Positions 42,744 to 51,222 of a stretch of DNA of 64,000 nt are shown piece after piece. The DNA is from Chloroflexota bacterium (GTDB lineage Bacteria > Chloroflexota > UBA6077 > FW602-bin22). The notes under the pieces are model-generated. The model did not search any database. It was not told the DNA's origin and worked only from the letters and a program-made list of their open reading frames with translations. The position numbers and the translations under genes were made by a program. The stretch spans positions 1 through 64,000 of the forward strand of contig SCUE01000032.1 in NCBI GenBank assembly GCA_004297775.1, given 5' to 3'. Position 1 is the first letter of the stretch, and every line of letters begins with the position of its first letter.

Positions 42744-43655
42744 ATGACGGCTGTGCGCGCCACGATCTCCTTGGTCCGTGACGCGGCCGTCGCACCCGAG
42801 CCGCTCGACGCTGATCTCGCCCGCCCGGTTGCGATTGCCACCCAGTTCCGCCGCAACCGCCGCGCCGTGGTCGGCGGTATCCTGGTTCTGCTCTTCTGCG
42901 CTCTATCACTCCTGGCGTCCGTCTTGGCTCCCTACGCGCCAGAGGCGCAGCAACTGGCCGAGCGGCTCCGACCACCCAGTCTGGCCCATCCGATGGGGAC
43001 CGACCAGTTCGGACGCGACGTCCTCAGCCGCGCTCTCTGGGCCGGCCGAGTCTCGCTGGCGATCGGCGTCGTTTCGGTCGTCATCAGCGTCGCGATCAGC
43101 ATGCTGGTCGGCACGGTGTCCGGCTTCTACGGCGGCTGGATCGACAACGGCCTGATGCGGCTGACCGACTCGATGCTCGCCTTTCCGACCCTCTTCCTGC
43201 TCATCGCGATCGTGGCCGCCTTCGGCAATCAGATTCCGATCCTGATCGCCGTCCTCGGCCTGACCTCCTGGCAGGTCGGCGCCCGGATCGTCCGCGGCGA
43301 GGTGCTCGGACTCAAAGAGCGCGAGTTCGTCCTGGCCGCGCGTGCGCTGGGCGTCGGCGACCGACGCATGATCCTGCGCCACCTGGTCCCGAACGTGATC
43401 GGCGTGATCGTCGTCTCCGCGACGATTCGCGTCCCGCTGAACATCTTGCTGGAGGCCGGCCTGAGCTACCTCGGGCTTGGCGTCCAACCACCGCTGGCGA
43501 GCTGGGGGAACATGGTCGCCGACGCCAAGGCTGTGCTGCGTGTCGCCTGGTGGGTGGCCGCTTTCCCAGGTATGTTCATCTTTCTGACCGTCATGGCGTT
43601 CAATCTCTTGGGTGACGGCTTACGCGACGCCTTCGATCCGCGCATGAACACATAA
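42744..43655 (+). CDS. ABC importer permease, DppC-like
   Basis: A 303-residue membrane protein with six helices. HPMGTDQFGRDVLSRALWAGRVSL near residue 93 is the DppC signature. The EAA loop is EREFVLAARALGVGDRRMILRHLVPNV near residue 208. GLSYLGLGVQPPLASWGNM and the end LGDGLRDAFDPR are typical. ATG 42744 is chosen; the frame extends to 42696. No DppD/DppF ATPase gene follows, so the ATPases must come from elsewhere. Confidence 0.92.
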   Translation: MTAVRATISLVRDAAVAPEPLDADLARPVAIATQFRRNRRAVVGGILVLLFCALSLLASVLAPYAPEAQQLAERLRPPSLAHPMGTDQFGRDVLSRALWAGRVSLAIGVVSVVISVAISMLVGTVSGFYGGWIDNGLMRLTDSMLAFPTLFLLIAIVAAFGNQIPILIAVLGLTSWQVGARIVRGEVLGLKEREFVLAARALGVGDRRMILRHLVPNVIGVIVVSATIRVPLNILLEAGLSYLGLGVQPPLASWGNMVADAKAVLRVAWWVAAFPGMFIFLTVMAFNLLGDGLRDAFDPRMNT

Positions 43656-43666
43656 GGAGTGCTGCC

Positions 43667-44551
43667 GTGATCTACCGATTCGATCATGCGGTCGTGCCCG
43701 TCCGCGATCTCGATCAAGCGCTCGCGCTCTGGCGCGACAGGCTCGGCTTCGACGCGTGCTACGGCGGCAAGCACTCCGGCGCCGGCACACACAACGGGAT
43801 CGTCCGCTTCGGCACGGATTACATCGAGTTAATCTCGGTCCTCGATCGCGACGCCGTCCTGACCCGACGCAACCCGAACACGGACGCGCTGGTCACACTG
43901 CTCGACCGCGCCGAGGGCGGGATGCTCGGCTTTGTTCTGGCGACGGACGATATCGACGCCGAAGCCGAGCGTTTCCGCCAACTTGGCTTGAAGGATGCCT
44001 TCGGCCCATTCCCGCTCGAACGCCTCCGGCCGGACGGCAAGTTGCTGAAGTGGCGGCTGCTCTCGCCGCGACGCGGCTCCTGGGGCACCCCCTGGACGAC
44101 GCTCATTCACTGGGAGGTACCGGACGCCGAGCGGCTCACCTGGGAGGAGCCAGGCTTCCATCCGAACGGCGCCGAGCGGATCACGAACCTGGCGATCGCG
44201 ATCGGCGACCTCGAACAGGGCGTTCACTTCTACGAGCGCGAACTGGGGCTCGCGCCAATCGGACTGGGCAAGGTGCCGGAACTGGGCGCCCGCCGAGCCA
44301 GCTATCTGGTTGGCCACACCCAGATCGACCTGCTCGCACCGGTGACGGCTGGCCCGATCGCCTCGGCGATCGCCGCCGGCGACGAGAAGCCGTGGCAGGT
44401 CACGATCGCGGTCCGTGACCTCGAGGCCGCACGCCGCCACCTCGCCGAGCGTGAGGTACCGCATGGTCCCTCCCCGGGAACGCCCGGCGGCATCCTCATC
44501 GACCCGGCCGCGGCGCTGGGCGCTCGCCTCGTGCTCGTCCAGTCGAGCTAG
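43667..44551 (+). CDS. VOC (glyoxalase-fold) protein with two modules
   Basis: A 294-residue protein. Module 1 begins FDHAVVPVRDLDQALALWRDRLGFDACYGGKH with the HAV His. Module 2 begins ITNLAIAIGDLEQGVHFYERELGLAPI near residue 170. It fits the glyoxalase-like family 13468. The second module lacks the first metal His (NLAIAI). Such enzymes can be dioxygenases, isomerases or hydrolases. GTG 43667 has AAGGAG seven bases before it, and it directly follows the DppC-like gene (11-base gap), so it belongs to the import and breakdown operon. Confidence 0.82.
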   Translation: MIYRFDHAVVPVRDLDQALALWRDRLGFDACYGGKHSGAGTHNGIVRFGTDYIELISVLDRDAVLTRRNPNTDALVTLLDRAEGGMLGFVLATDDIDAEAERFRQLGLKDAFGPFPLERLRPDGKLLKWRLLSPRRGSWGTPWTTLIHWEVPDAERLTWEEPGFHPNGAERITNLAIAIGDLEQGVHFYERELGLAPIGLGKVPELGARRASYLVGHTQIDLLAPVTAGPIASAIAAGDEKPWQVTIAVRDLEAARRHLAEREVPHGPSPGTPGGILIDPAAALGARLVLVQSS

Positions 44552-44605
44552 CGGTCGGCGGCACGGGCACGACCTCGCGGTCCGGATCAACCGCGCCGTC
44601 GCACT

Positions 44606-44628
44606 GCGCCGCGAGGCATTCGCGGCGC
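44606..44628. terminator. stem-loop between convergent genes
   Basis: A perfect 9-bp stem gcgccgcga / tcgcggcgc around ggcat, midway between the VOC stop and the sigma-BFN stop. No T run. It may end transcription from both sides. Confidence 0.45.
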
Positions 44629-44679
44629 GGCGCGCTATCGGGCCACTATCCGCGTCCAGTCGGGTGGTCGCGAACCCGG

Positions 44680-45804
44680 TCAACTGATGCGAGCTCTGAT
44701 TTCAGCCGCCAGATCGGACGCGCCAATCGTGCCTTCGCGGTTCGGTTCCGGCAATGTCGCGCGCTCGTCTGACGCACTCGCGGCATCCGAGGCATCGAGC
44801 ACAGCCACGTCCACTCGGATCGGCGCGCCGGTGAGCGCGGCGAGGTTCAGCGCGTCGCTCGGACGCGCGTCTATCGCCCGCGTACCTTCCGATGTATCGA
44901 CGACTACTTCCGCGTAGAAAACGCTGTCGGCGAGCCGGCTGATACGTACTTCCCGCATGCGCCCACCGCCGACCGTCAAGAGGCGCGCCGCGAACTCAAA
45001 CGTTCCGGGCCGCGGGCTCTGAGCACCGGTGACCCGCAGTGCGAGCGCTTCGGCCTCGTAGCGGCCAATCCAGATCGGCAGCCGGCGGCTTCCCCCGACT
45101 TGCTCCAGGATCACGATGTGCCGCGCCGGTTCGCCTTCCCTCGGTGAACGCCGGACGTCGGCGATCCGCATCTCCAGGAATGTGTTCTGAGTCTCAACTG
45201 ACATAGCGTTCTCCTTCCAAAGCATCCATAGCCTCTGCCGTAGATGGCGTCGCCCGTTGTGCAACCGCGCCTTGATCGCGCCGACTTCGACCTCAAGCAA
45301 GTCCGCCGTCTCGGCATGGCTGAGCCCGCCGAAGTAGAAGAGCAGCACGGCCGCGCGCTGCCCCCGTGGCAGGTCATCGACGGCACGGCGTACGCGAGAA
45401 GCCAGTTCGGTGGCTGTCGCGATGTCCTCCGGCGTGTTTCCATCGTCGACCGGTTCGGGCGCAAGGCGACCACCGTGAAGGGTTTCCCACGACCAGTCGG
45501 CACGCGAGGGTGCGCGAAGCCAGCCGCGGCACACGTTGAGCCCGATGCCGGCGAGCCAGGATCCGAAGCGGTCCGGACGCCGGAGTCGATCCAGGCCAAG
45601 AAACGCCTGCAACGCGGCCTCCTGCGCCGCGTCTTCGGCCAGGACCGAATCACCGAGCATCCGTCGACAGAGCGCCAGCACGAGCCCGCGATGCCGGCCG
45701 TACAGTTCGGCGAATGCGTCGTTGTCGCCTGCCCGAGCGGCATCGATGAGTGCCGCGTCGCTGTCCAGCGCGCGATCGCCTGACCGGTCGGCATATCTGG
45801 CCAT
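44680..45804 (-). CDS. ECF sigma factor fused to bifunctional nuclease (BFN/DUF151) domain
   Basis: A 374-residue fusion. Residues 18-105 form sigma region 2 (ALIDAARAGDNDAFAELYGRHRGLVLALCRRML, then DAAQEAALQAFLGLDRLRRPDRFGSWL). Region 4 is at about 140-190 (DDLPRGQRAAVLLFYFGGLSHAETADLLEVEVGAIKARLHNGR). Residues 201-374 form a BFN domain: HIVILEQVGGSRRLPIWIGRYEAEALAL, RPGTFEFAARLL, FYAEVVV and IDARPSDALNLAALTGAPI. Transcription may be leaderless (CACTAT, 7 bases before ATG 45804). An internal ATG at 45204 with AAGGAG could also produce the BFN part alone. No anti-sigma gene is adjacent, so the BFN domain may modulate the sigma part. Confidence 0.88.
   Translation of the reverse strand: MARYADRSGDRALDSDAALIDAARAGDNDAFAELYGRHRGLVLALCRRMLGDSVLAEDAAQEAALQAFLGLDRLRRPDRFGSWLAGIGLNVCRGWLRAPSRADWSWETLHGGRLAPEPVDDGNTPEDIATATELASRVRRAVDDLPRGQRAAVLLFYFGGLSHAETADLLEVEVGAIKARLHNGRRHLRQRLWMLWKENAMSVETQNTFLEMRIADVRRSPREGEPARHIVILEQVGGSRRLPIWIGRYEAEALALRVTGAQSPRPGTFEFAARLLTVGGGRMREVRISRLADSVFYAEVVVDTSEGTRAIDARPSDALNLAALTGAPIRVDVAVLDASDAASASDERATLPEPNREGTIGASDLAAEIRARIS
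45202..45217 (-). promoter_or_regulatory. internal ribosome binding site and ATG at the sigma/BFN junction
   Basis: On the minus strand ggaaggagaacgctATG: AAGGAG about seven bases before ATG 45204, exactly at the domain border (residue 201 of the fusion). It resembles the ribosome binding site of the ABC ATPase gene at 17616 (ggaaggagaacgcgATG). It predicts a separate 174-residue BFN protein. Confidence 0.6.
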
Positions 45805-45811
45805 CTGCGTG

Positions 45812-45817
45812 ATAGTG
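45812..45817 (-). promoter_or_regulatory. -10 box CACTAT, 7 bases before the sigma-BFN ATG
   Basis: Minus-strand CACTAT with 7 bases to ATG 45804 and no ribosome binding site, lying in the 32-base gap after the GNAT gene. Consistent with a leaderless start. Confidence 0.35.
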
Positions 45818-45836
45818 AAGGGAATTGTGTTCCGGG

Positions 45837-46436
45837 TTACGCGGTGACCGTTGCCTGTGACGCGACCTCTCGCCGCACGATCGCCCGACTCTGCGACGCC
45901 AGCCGCGCGACCGTGAACCCGGCCCGCTCGTAAGCCGACAGCAGCCCCCACCAGGCGAAGACGGGCGGAATCGACTCGGTGCGCGGGATCACCGGATACG
46001 CCTCGACCGTCGTCGCGCCCTGTTCGGCCGCCCAGGAGCAGGCGACGTCGATCATCTCGACCGTCAGCCCGCGTCGCCGCCAGGCGCGATCGACGAACAG
46101 GCAGACGATCGACCAGACGGGACGATCGTCAAGCGGCTTCAGCAGCCGCGAGTTTGCCAGACGCGCGTACTCGGCGCGCGGCCGCGTCGCCACCCACGCC
46201 ACCGGCTGCTCGTCAACGTACCCCAGCAGGCCCGGCGGCGGCCCTGCCTCGACGATTTCGCGCATCGCGGCCCGATTCCCGGCGCCGTTCTCCCGCGTCC
46301 CGGCGTGGAAGGCCTTTCCGACCAGTCGCGGATACATGCACCAGCAGCCGGCGCAGGCGCCCTTCGGACCGAACAGCCGCTCGAAATCGTCCCAACACTC
46401 GAGCGTCAGCGGCCGAACGCTGATCTCGCTTGGCAT
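45837..46436 (-). CDS. GNAT-family N-acetyltransferase
   Basis: A 199-residue protein. WSIVCLFVDRAWRRRGLTVEMIDVACSWAAEQGATTVEAYPV is the acetyl-CoA-binding motif A with the R/Q-x-x-G/A turn RRRGL. The N-terminal segment has an unusual Cys cluster, GACAGCWCMYPRL (about residue 27-40), typical of one uncharacterised GNAT subgroup. FAWWGLLSAYERAGF is motif B. Substrate unknown. The frame starts GTG-ATG at 46439/46436; ATG is used. Same strand as, and 32 bases before, the sigma-BFN gene. Confidence 0.82.
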   Translation of the reverse strand: MPSEISVRPLTLECWDDFERLFGPKGACAGCWCMYPRLVGKAFHAGTRENGAGNRAAMREIVEAGPPPGLLGYVDEQPVAWVATRPRAEYARLANSRLLKPLDDRPVWSIVCLFVDRAWRRRGLTVEMIDVACSWAAEQGATTVEAYPVIPRTESIPPVFAWWGLLSAYERAGFTVARLASQSRAIVRREVASQATVTA

Positions 46437-46613
46437 CACGGGAACTCTATACGGCGGTATCGTTCATTTCACGGCCACTGCTGGCGCATGCGGGAAAAAC
46501 CCTGATCCGCGCCGCTCCGGGGCGCCTTTAGCATCCCACGCGGCGGATTCCAGAACCCGCCGAGGCGAGTGGCCGCGCAGCCAGACGCCATCACGGACGC
46601 GAGGTGCCGAAGC

Positions 46614-47849
46614 GTGGCTCGAGCCGACGACGCCGCAAGTCGAGGCGGCGCACACATTGGGGATTCGCCTGGTCCGTACCGGCCGGCCCGCGGTGGGACG
46701 TTCTTCGACGTCGATTTCGATCGGAGTCCATTCACCGTCGCCTGGGAAATCACGCGCGCCTGTGCCCTGGCCTGCATCCACTGCCGCGCCTCGGCGATCC
46801 CGCGGCGGAGCGCCAGCGAACTGACGACCGAGGAAGGCATCGACCTGATCGACCAGATCGTCGCGCTGGGCACACCGATCCTGGTCGTAACCGGCGGCGA
46901 TCCGCTCATGCGCGACGACGTCTACGACCTGCTCGAGCACGCATCCGGCCGCGGGCTCCGCGTTGCGCTCTCTCCGAGCGCAACCGGCCGCCTGACGCGC
47001 CCAGCGCTGGAGCGTATCAAGGCGACCGGGGCTCAGATGTTGCATTTGAGCCTCGACGGCTCCTCGGCTGACGTGCACGACCGCTTCCGGGGTGTCCACG
47101 GGTCGTTCGATCGCACGCTCGCGCGGGCGCGCGACGCGGTCGAGCTCGGCTTCGTACTCCAGGTCGGCACGACCGTCAGCCGCCACAATGTGCACGACCT
47201 CGAGGCGATCGCCGAGCGCGTGGCCGCCGCCAGAGTCAACGTCTGGACGCTGTTTTTCCTGGTCCCGACCGGTCGCGCGCAGGCAGAGGACATGCTCGAT
47301 CCCCTCGAGCACGAGCGGGTTTTCCACTGGCTGCGCGAGTACGGGCGCGGTGCGCCATTCCACGTCCGAACGATCGCGGCACAGCATTACCGACGGGTCG
47401 TCATCGAGGCAGAGCGGCCGGACCGCGCCCACCAGGGCGACGCGCCGCCGCGCTGGGAGTACACCGGCACGGGCTTCAGCGCCAGCGTTCGGGCGGGCGG
47501 TTCGGCGATGCGCGGGGTCAATGACGGCAATGGATTCTGCTTCGTCGGCCACACCGGTGAGGTCTGCCCATCCGGATTTCTCCCAATCGTGGCAGGCAAT
47601 GTCCGCGGGCAGCCGCTGGCTGAGATCTACCGCGACTCTTCGTTGTTCCGCGCACTGCGGGATCCAACTCGTCTGAAGGGGAAGTGCGGCGCGTGCGAGT
47701 ACCGGGCGGTCTGTGGCGGCAGCCGCGCCCGCGCCCACGCCGTGACGGGCGATTTCCTCGCATCGGATCCGTCCTGTGCCTACGTCCCGACGGGCCACCC
47801 GAAACCGGCCGGCGTCGGCGAACTCCACTCTGACACGAGGCGCGCGTGA
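46614..47849 (+). CDS. radical SAM/SPASM protein next to haem genes (AhbD/NirJ-related group)
   Basis: A protein of about 411 residues. VAWEITRACALACIHCRAS (about 44-62) has the CxxxCxxC cluster motif. LVVTGGDPLMRDDVYDLL is the GGE-like SAM motif. HLSLDGSSADVHDRFRGV follows. The C-terminal SPASM-type Cys set is GEVCPSGFLP, KGKCGACEYRAVCGGSRARAHA and DPSCAYVP, for one or two extra clusters. From memory the pattern fits the TIGR04053 group, related to NirJ and AhbC/AhbD, which modify haem precursors. GTG 46614 follows GAGGTG; a GTG at 46569 is possible. Its end overlaps the ferrochelatase start (GTGA). Confidence 0.85.
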   Translation: MARADDAASRGGAHIGDSPGPYRPARGGTFFDVDFDRSPFTVAWEITRACALACIHCRASAIPRRSASELTTEEGIDLIDQIVALGTPILVVTGGDPLMRDDVYDLLEHASGRGLRVALSPSATGRLTRPALERIKATGAQMLHLSLDGSSADVHDRFRGVHGSFDRTLARARDAVELGFVLQVGTTVSRHNVHDLEAIAERVAAARVNVWTLFFLVPTGRAQAEDMLDPLEHERVFHWLREYGRGAPFHVRTIAAQHYRRVVIEAERPDRAHQGDAPPRWEYTGTGFSASVRAGGSAMRGVNDGNGFCFVGHTGEVCPSGFLPIVAGNVRGQPLAEIYRDSSLFRALRDPTRLKGKCGACEYRAVCGGSRARAHAVTGDFLASDPSCAYVPTGHPKPAGVGELHSDTRRA

Positions 47850-48778
47850 ACGACGGCCCAATCGGTGTCCTCCTCCTGGCCTACGGTTCGCCGCAATCGC
47901 CCGACGATATCGAGACCTACTACACCGACATCCGTCGCGGGCGCCCGCCCACGCCCGAGCAGGTCGCCGAGCTGCGCGATCGTTACCGGCGTATCGGCGG
48001 AGTCTCGCCCCTCAGCCGGATCACGGCCGATCAGGCCACGGCGCTCCGGGACAAACTCGGACCCGGCTTTCGTGTCTACGTCGGCATGAAACATTGGAAT
48101 CCGCGCATCCCCGACACCGTCGCGCGGATGGCCGACGACGGTATCCGGCGCGCCGTCTGTCTGGCGCTGGCGCCGCACTACTCGCGACTATCGATCGGCG
48201 ACTATCACGCCAGGGTCCGCGACGCGGCCGCGCGGCTCGACGTTCCAATCGAGTTGCACGAGGTCGAAAGCTGGCACCTCTCGCCGCTGTTCATCGAGGC
48301 GGTCGTCCGGCGGGTCGACGATGCGTTAGCCCGCTTTCCAACCGGCGCGCGTGACACCGTTTCGGTGCTCTTCACTGCCCATAGCTTGCCATCGCGGATC
48401 GTCGACGAAGGGGATCCGTACCCGGCGCAGCTCACCGCGACCGGCGCGACCGTCGCCGCTCGGCTCGGTCTTGGCACCTGGTCGATCGCCTGGCAGAGCG
48501 CCGGCCGAACACCCGAGCCATGGCTGGGTCCGGACGTGAAGGCGGCGATGGCCGATCAGGCCGCCCGCGGCGCGCGGGCGTTCCTCGTCTGTCCGATCGG
48601 ATTCGTGACCGACCACCTCGAGGTGCTCTATGACCTCGATATCGAGTGCCGGGCGCACGCTCGCGCACTCGGCGTTCTCTTCGAACGGACCGCCTCGCCG
48701 AACGCCGACGCGGACTTCATTGCCGCGCTGGCTGAAGTCGTGCGCGCGCGTCTAGCGTCGGCGGTGACTCGGACGTGA
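47846..48778 (+). CDS. cpfC: coproporphyrin ferrochelatase
   Basis: A 310-residue ferrochelatase inserting Fe(II) into a porphyrin. It is strikingly like the Bacillus monofunctional enzyme: LLLAYGSPQSPDDIETYYTDIRRGR at the N terminus (the Tyr of AYG is the iron-side ligand in Bacillus), IGGVSPLSRIT, LAPHYS, TAHSLPSRI with the catalytic His, GDPYPAQL, WQSAGRTPEPWLGPDV and GFVTDHLEVLYDLD with the catalytic Glu. This is the form of the coproporphyrin-dependent route, so Fe-coproporphyrin III is the expected product. GTG start overlaps the radical SAM gene and the stop overlaps the oxidase gene, one tight operon. Confidence 0.92.
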   Translation: MNDGPIGVLLLAYGSPQSPDDIETYYTDIRRGRPPTPEQVAELRDRYRRIGGVSPLSRITADQATALRDKLGPGFRVYVGMKHWNPRIPDTVARMADDGIRRAVCLALAPHYSRLSIGDYHARVRDAAARLDVPIELHEVESWHLSPLFIEAVVRRVDDALARFPTGARDTVSVLFTAHSLPSRIVDEGDPYPAQLTATGATVAARLGLGTWSIAWQSAGRTPEPWLGPDVKAAMADQAARGARAFLVCPIGFVTDHLEVLYDLDIECRAHARALGVLFERTASPNADADFIAALAEVVRARLASAVTRT

Positions 48779-50247
48779 GCGGCTCTTCGTTGCGCGTCGT
48801 CGTGGTGGGCGGCGGCGTCACTGGACTTGCGGCGGCCCACGAGCTGGCGCGGTTAGCGGCCGAGCGCCCCGCGGACGGTCTACGCGTCACGTTGATCGAA
48901 GCCGCCGATCGTCTCGGCGGAAAAGTGCAGACCGACCACGTGGATGAGCTTCTGCTCGAACGCGGACCGGACGCGGTTTTCCTGCGCAGCCCGTTCTGGC
49001 TCGAGTTGTGTCAGCGCCTCGGCCTGGCAGATCAGGTGGTCCGCGCCAATCCGGAGCATCGGCAGAGCTATATCCTGCGGCGAGGACGGCTCCACGGCAT
49101 CCCGGGCGGGATGGAAGGGGGCGTGCCGCGGTCGATCTGGCCCATGGCCGCGTCTGGCCTACTATCGCCCTGGGGCAAGGTGCGGGCCGCGCTCGAGGCA
49201 ATCGTGCCGGCGGCGCATCCGGACGGCGACGAGTCGGTCGACGGATTCATACGCCGCCGATTTGGCGCCGAGGTCGCCGAACGAATCGCCCTGCCGCTGC
49301 TCGGCGGCATCTACAGCAACGACACGCGACGGCTCAGCCTGCTCGCGACCACGCCACACCTGCGCGCAGCCGAACGCGAACACCGTAGCCTGCTCCTCGG
49401 CGCGCGCCGGGCCGCCCATCGGCCGGCCGCGAACAAGGGCCCAGGTAGCGGCGGTCGGTCCCAGAGTCCGTTCGTCTCGCTGCGCGGCGGTCTCGAGTGC
49501 CTGACGACAGCGCTGGCGGCGAGGCTGTCGGGCGTCGATGTTCGCCCAAGGACGCGAGTCATGGCACTCATGCCAACACCCACTGGCGAGTCGGCCTTCA
49601 CGCTCGCGCTCGGCGACGGCCAGCGGTTGGTGGCCGATCGCGTGATCCTGACAGTGCCAGCGTTCGCCGCCGCCGAACTGCTGCGGCCGCTCAGCGTCGT
49701 CGCCGCGATGCAACTCGACCGCGTGAACTACGCGTCGGCGGCGATCGTGACGCTCGCGTTCCCGGCCGGATCAATCACGCTCCCGCATGGGAGCGGCTTC
49801 ATCGTGTCCCCGGATGAAGGTCGGCTGCTGTCGGCCTGTAGCTGGACATCGCAGAAGTGGCCGCATACCGCGCCGGACGGTGTCATCCTCCTTCGGTGCC
49901 ACCTTCACGCCACCGAGCACGCCACGATCCTCGATCTCGACGACATCGGACTGGAACGGACGGTGCGTGCCGAGCTTGGCGAACTCCTCGGTATCACCGC
50001 CACGCCACGGCTCACGCGCGTGTACCGCTGGCCTCGAGCGCTCGCCTCGTACGAGGTCGGGCACCTGGACCGTCTCGCGACGCTCGATCGGGCGCTGGCC
50101 GATCTGCCAGGCGTATTCCTGGCCGGCGCCGGTTATCGCGGCGTCGGCGTGGCTGAGTGCGCGCGTCAGGGCATCGAGGCCGCCGCGCGCACGGTCGCTG
50201 TTCCCAGCCCGAATGGCGTGCCAGCGTCCGTCGCCGGGACTCGGTAG
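48775..50247 (+). CDS. cgoX: coproporphyrinogen/protoporphyrinogen oxidase, HemY type
   Basis: A 490-residue FAD oxidase. VVVVGGGVTGLAAAHELARL is the dinucleotide-binding motif. LIEAADRLGGKVQTDHVDELLLERGPDAVF is the usual second segment. PLLGGIYSNDTRRLSLLATTP (about 175-195) and SLRGGLECLTTALAARL (about 232) are HemY hallmarks. LAGAGYRGVGVAECARQGIEAA ends the FAD site. With a Bacillus-type ferrochelatase it probably oxidises coproporphyrinogen III. Start GTGA overlap at 48775. Confidence 0.92.
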   Translation: MSGSSLRVVVVGGGVTGLAAAHELARLAAERPADGLRVTLIEAADRLGGKVQTDHVDELLLERGPDAVFLRSPFWLELCQRLGLADQVVRANPEHRQSYILRRGRLHGIPGGMEGGVPRSIWPMAASGLLSPWGKVRAALEAIVPAAHPDGDESVDGFIRRRFGAEVAERIALPLLGGIYSNDTRRLSLLATTPHLRAAEREHRSLLLGARRAAHRPAANKGPGSGGRSQSPFVSLRGGLECLTTALAARLSGVDVRPRTRVMALMPTPTGESAFTLALGDGQRLVADRVILTVPAFAAAELLRPLSVVAAMQLDRVNYASAAIVTLAFPAGSITLPHGSGFIVSPDEGRLLSACSWTSQKWPHTAPDGVILLRCHLHATEHATILDLDDIGLERTVRAELGELLGITATPRLTRVYRWPRALASYEVGHLDRLATLDRALADLPGVFLAGAGYRGVGVAECARQGIEAAARTVAVPSPNGVPASVAGTR

Positions 50248-50297
50248 GTCCGTCCCGAACACCCACGCCGCGAGCTGCCCCGCCGAGACGATCGGCC

Positions 50298-51152
50298 TCA
50301 GTCGATCCGGTAGAACCGCGCCGCGTTCTCCGCCCAGAGCTTTCGCTTGGCGGCCGGGGTCAAACCAGCCGTCAGCGCATCGACCGTCTCCACCCAACGC
50401 CGATAAGTCGAGGCCTGGAACGCGACCGGCCAGTCTCCCCCGAACGCAACGCGATCCTCGCCGAAGCAGGCGAAAACGTGATCGAAGTACGGTCGCAGAT
50501 CGTCGACCGTCCACCGCGCCATATCCGCCTCGGTGACCATGCCGCTCACCTTGCAGATCACGTTCGGAAACGCGGCCAATTGCCGTAGCTCGTCCCGCCA
50601 CGGGTCCATCAGTCCGGCCGCGATGTCCGGCTTGCCGATGTGATCGAGGATGAATCGCGCGTTCGGACACTGGCGGACCAACTCGAACGTCGCTCGCAAT
50701 TGCGGGTGTTTGATGCAGATGTCGAACGAGAGCCCGTACTCGCTCAGGATCTGGACGCCGCGCACGAACCGCGGCTCGGCCGCGAAATCAACCGACTCAC
50801 CCTGGATCAGCCGGCGCACGCCCTTCACCAACGGGCTGACCGCGACCAGCGCCTCCAGGTACGCGCGCGACTGTTCGCCGAACTCGCACGGCGCCCAGGC
50901 GACAATCGCCTTGATGCGCGGTTCCGCCAGGACCAGATCAGCCACCCAGCGCGCCTCGAGCAAGCCGTAGGCCGGCTCGACCTCGACCTGCAAGTACACC
51001 ATCGCGGCGATGTCGATTCCCGCGGTGTGGGCGCGGTAGTCGGCCAGGTCGTGCTTCTTGTCGAGCACGGCGTTCCCGTCCAGCCACGACATCCGAAAGT
51101 GGCCGGGATCCCAGAGATGAAGGTGAGCGTCGACAATCGGGAAATCAGGCAT
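50298..51152 (-). CDS. amidohydrolase-family lactonase (COG3618-like)
   Basis: A 284-residue TIM-barrel hydrolase. VDAHLHLWDP at the N terminus gives the HxH metal pair. VYLQVEVEP near residue 53 and SFDICIKHPQL near 145, FILDHIGKPD near 165 and VAFGGDWPV near 232 with the catalytic Asp follow the L-fucono- or L-rhamnono-lactonase pattern. It probably opens a sugar lactone, which fits the Gfo/Idh dehydrogenases of the window that would make lactones. Single gene, convergent with cgoX. Confidence 0.85.
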   Translation of the reverse strand: MPDFPIVDAHLHLWDPGHFRMSWLDGNAVLDKKHDLADYRAHTAGIDIAAMVYLQVEVEPAYGLLEARWVADLVLAEPRIKAIVAWAPCEFGEQSRAYLEALVAVSPLVKGVRRLIQGESVDFAAEPRFVRGVQILSEYGLSFDICIKHPQLRATFELVRQCPNARFILDHIGKPDIAAGLMDPWRDELRQLAAFPNVICKVSGMVTEADMARWTVDDLRPYFDHVFACFGEDRVAFGGDWPVAFQASTYRRWVETVDALTAGLTPAAKRKLWAENAARFYRID

Positions 51153-51222
51153 GGCGGCAGGATATCACCCTCGGCATCACTATCGAGCACCGACCTCCGA
51201 CCGAAGAATCCAATGACGCCCG

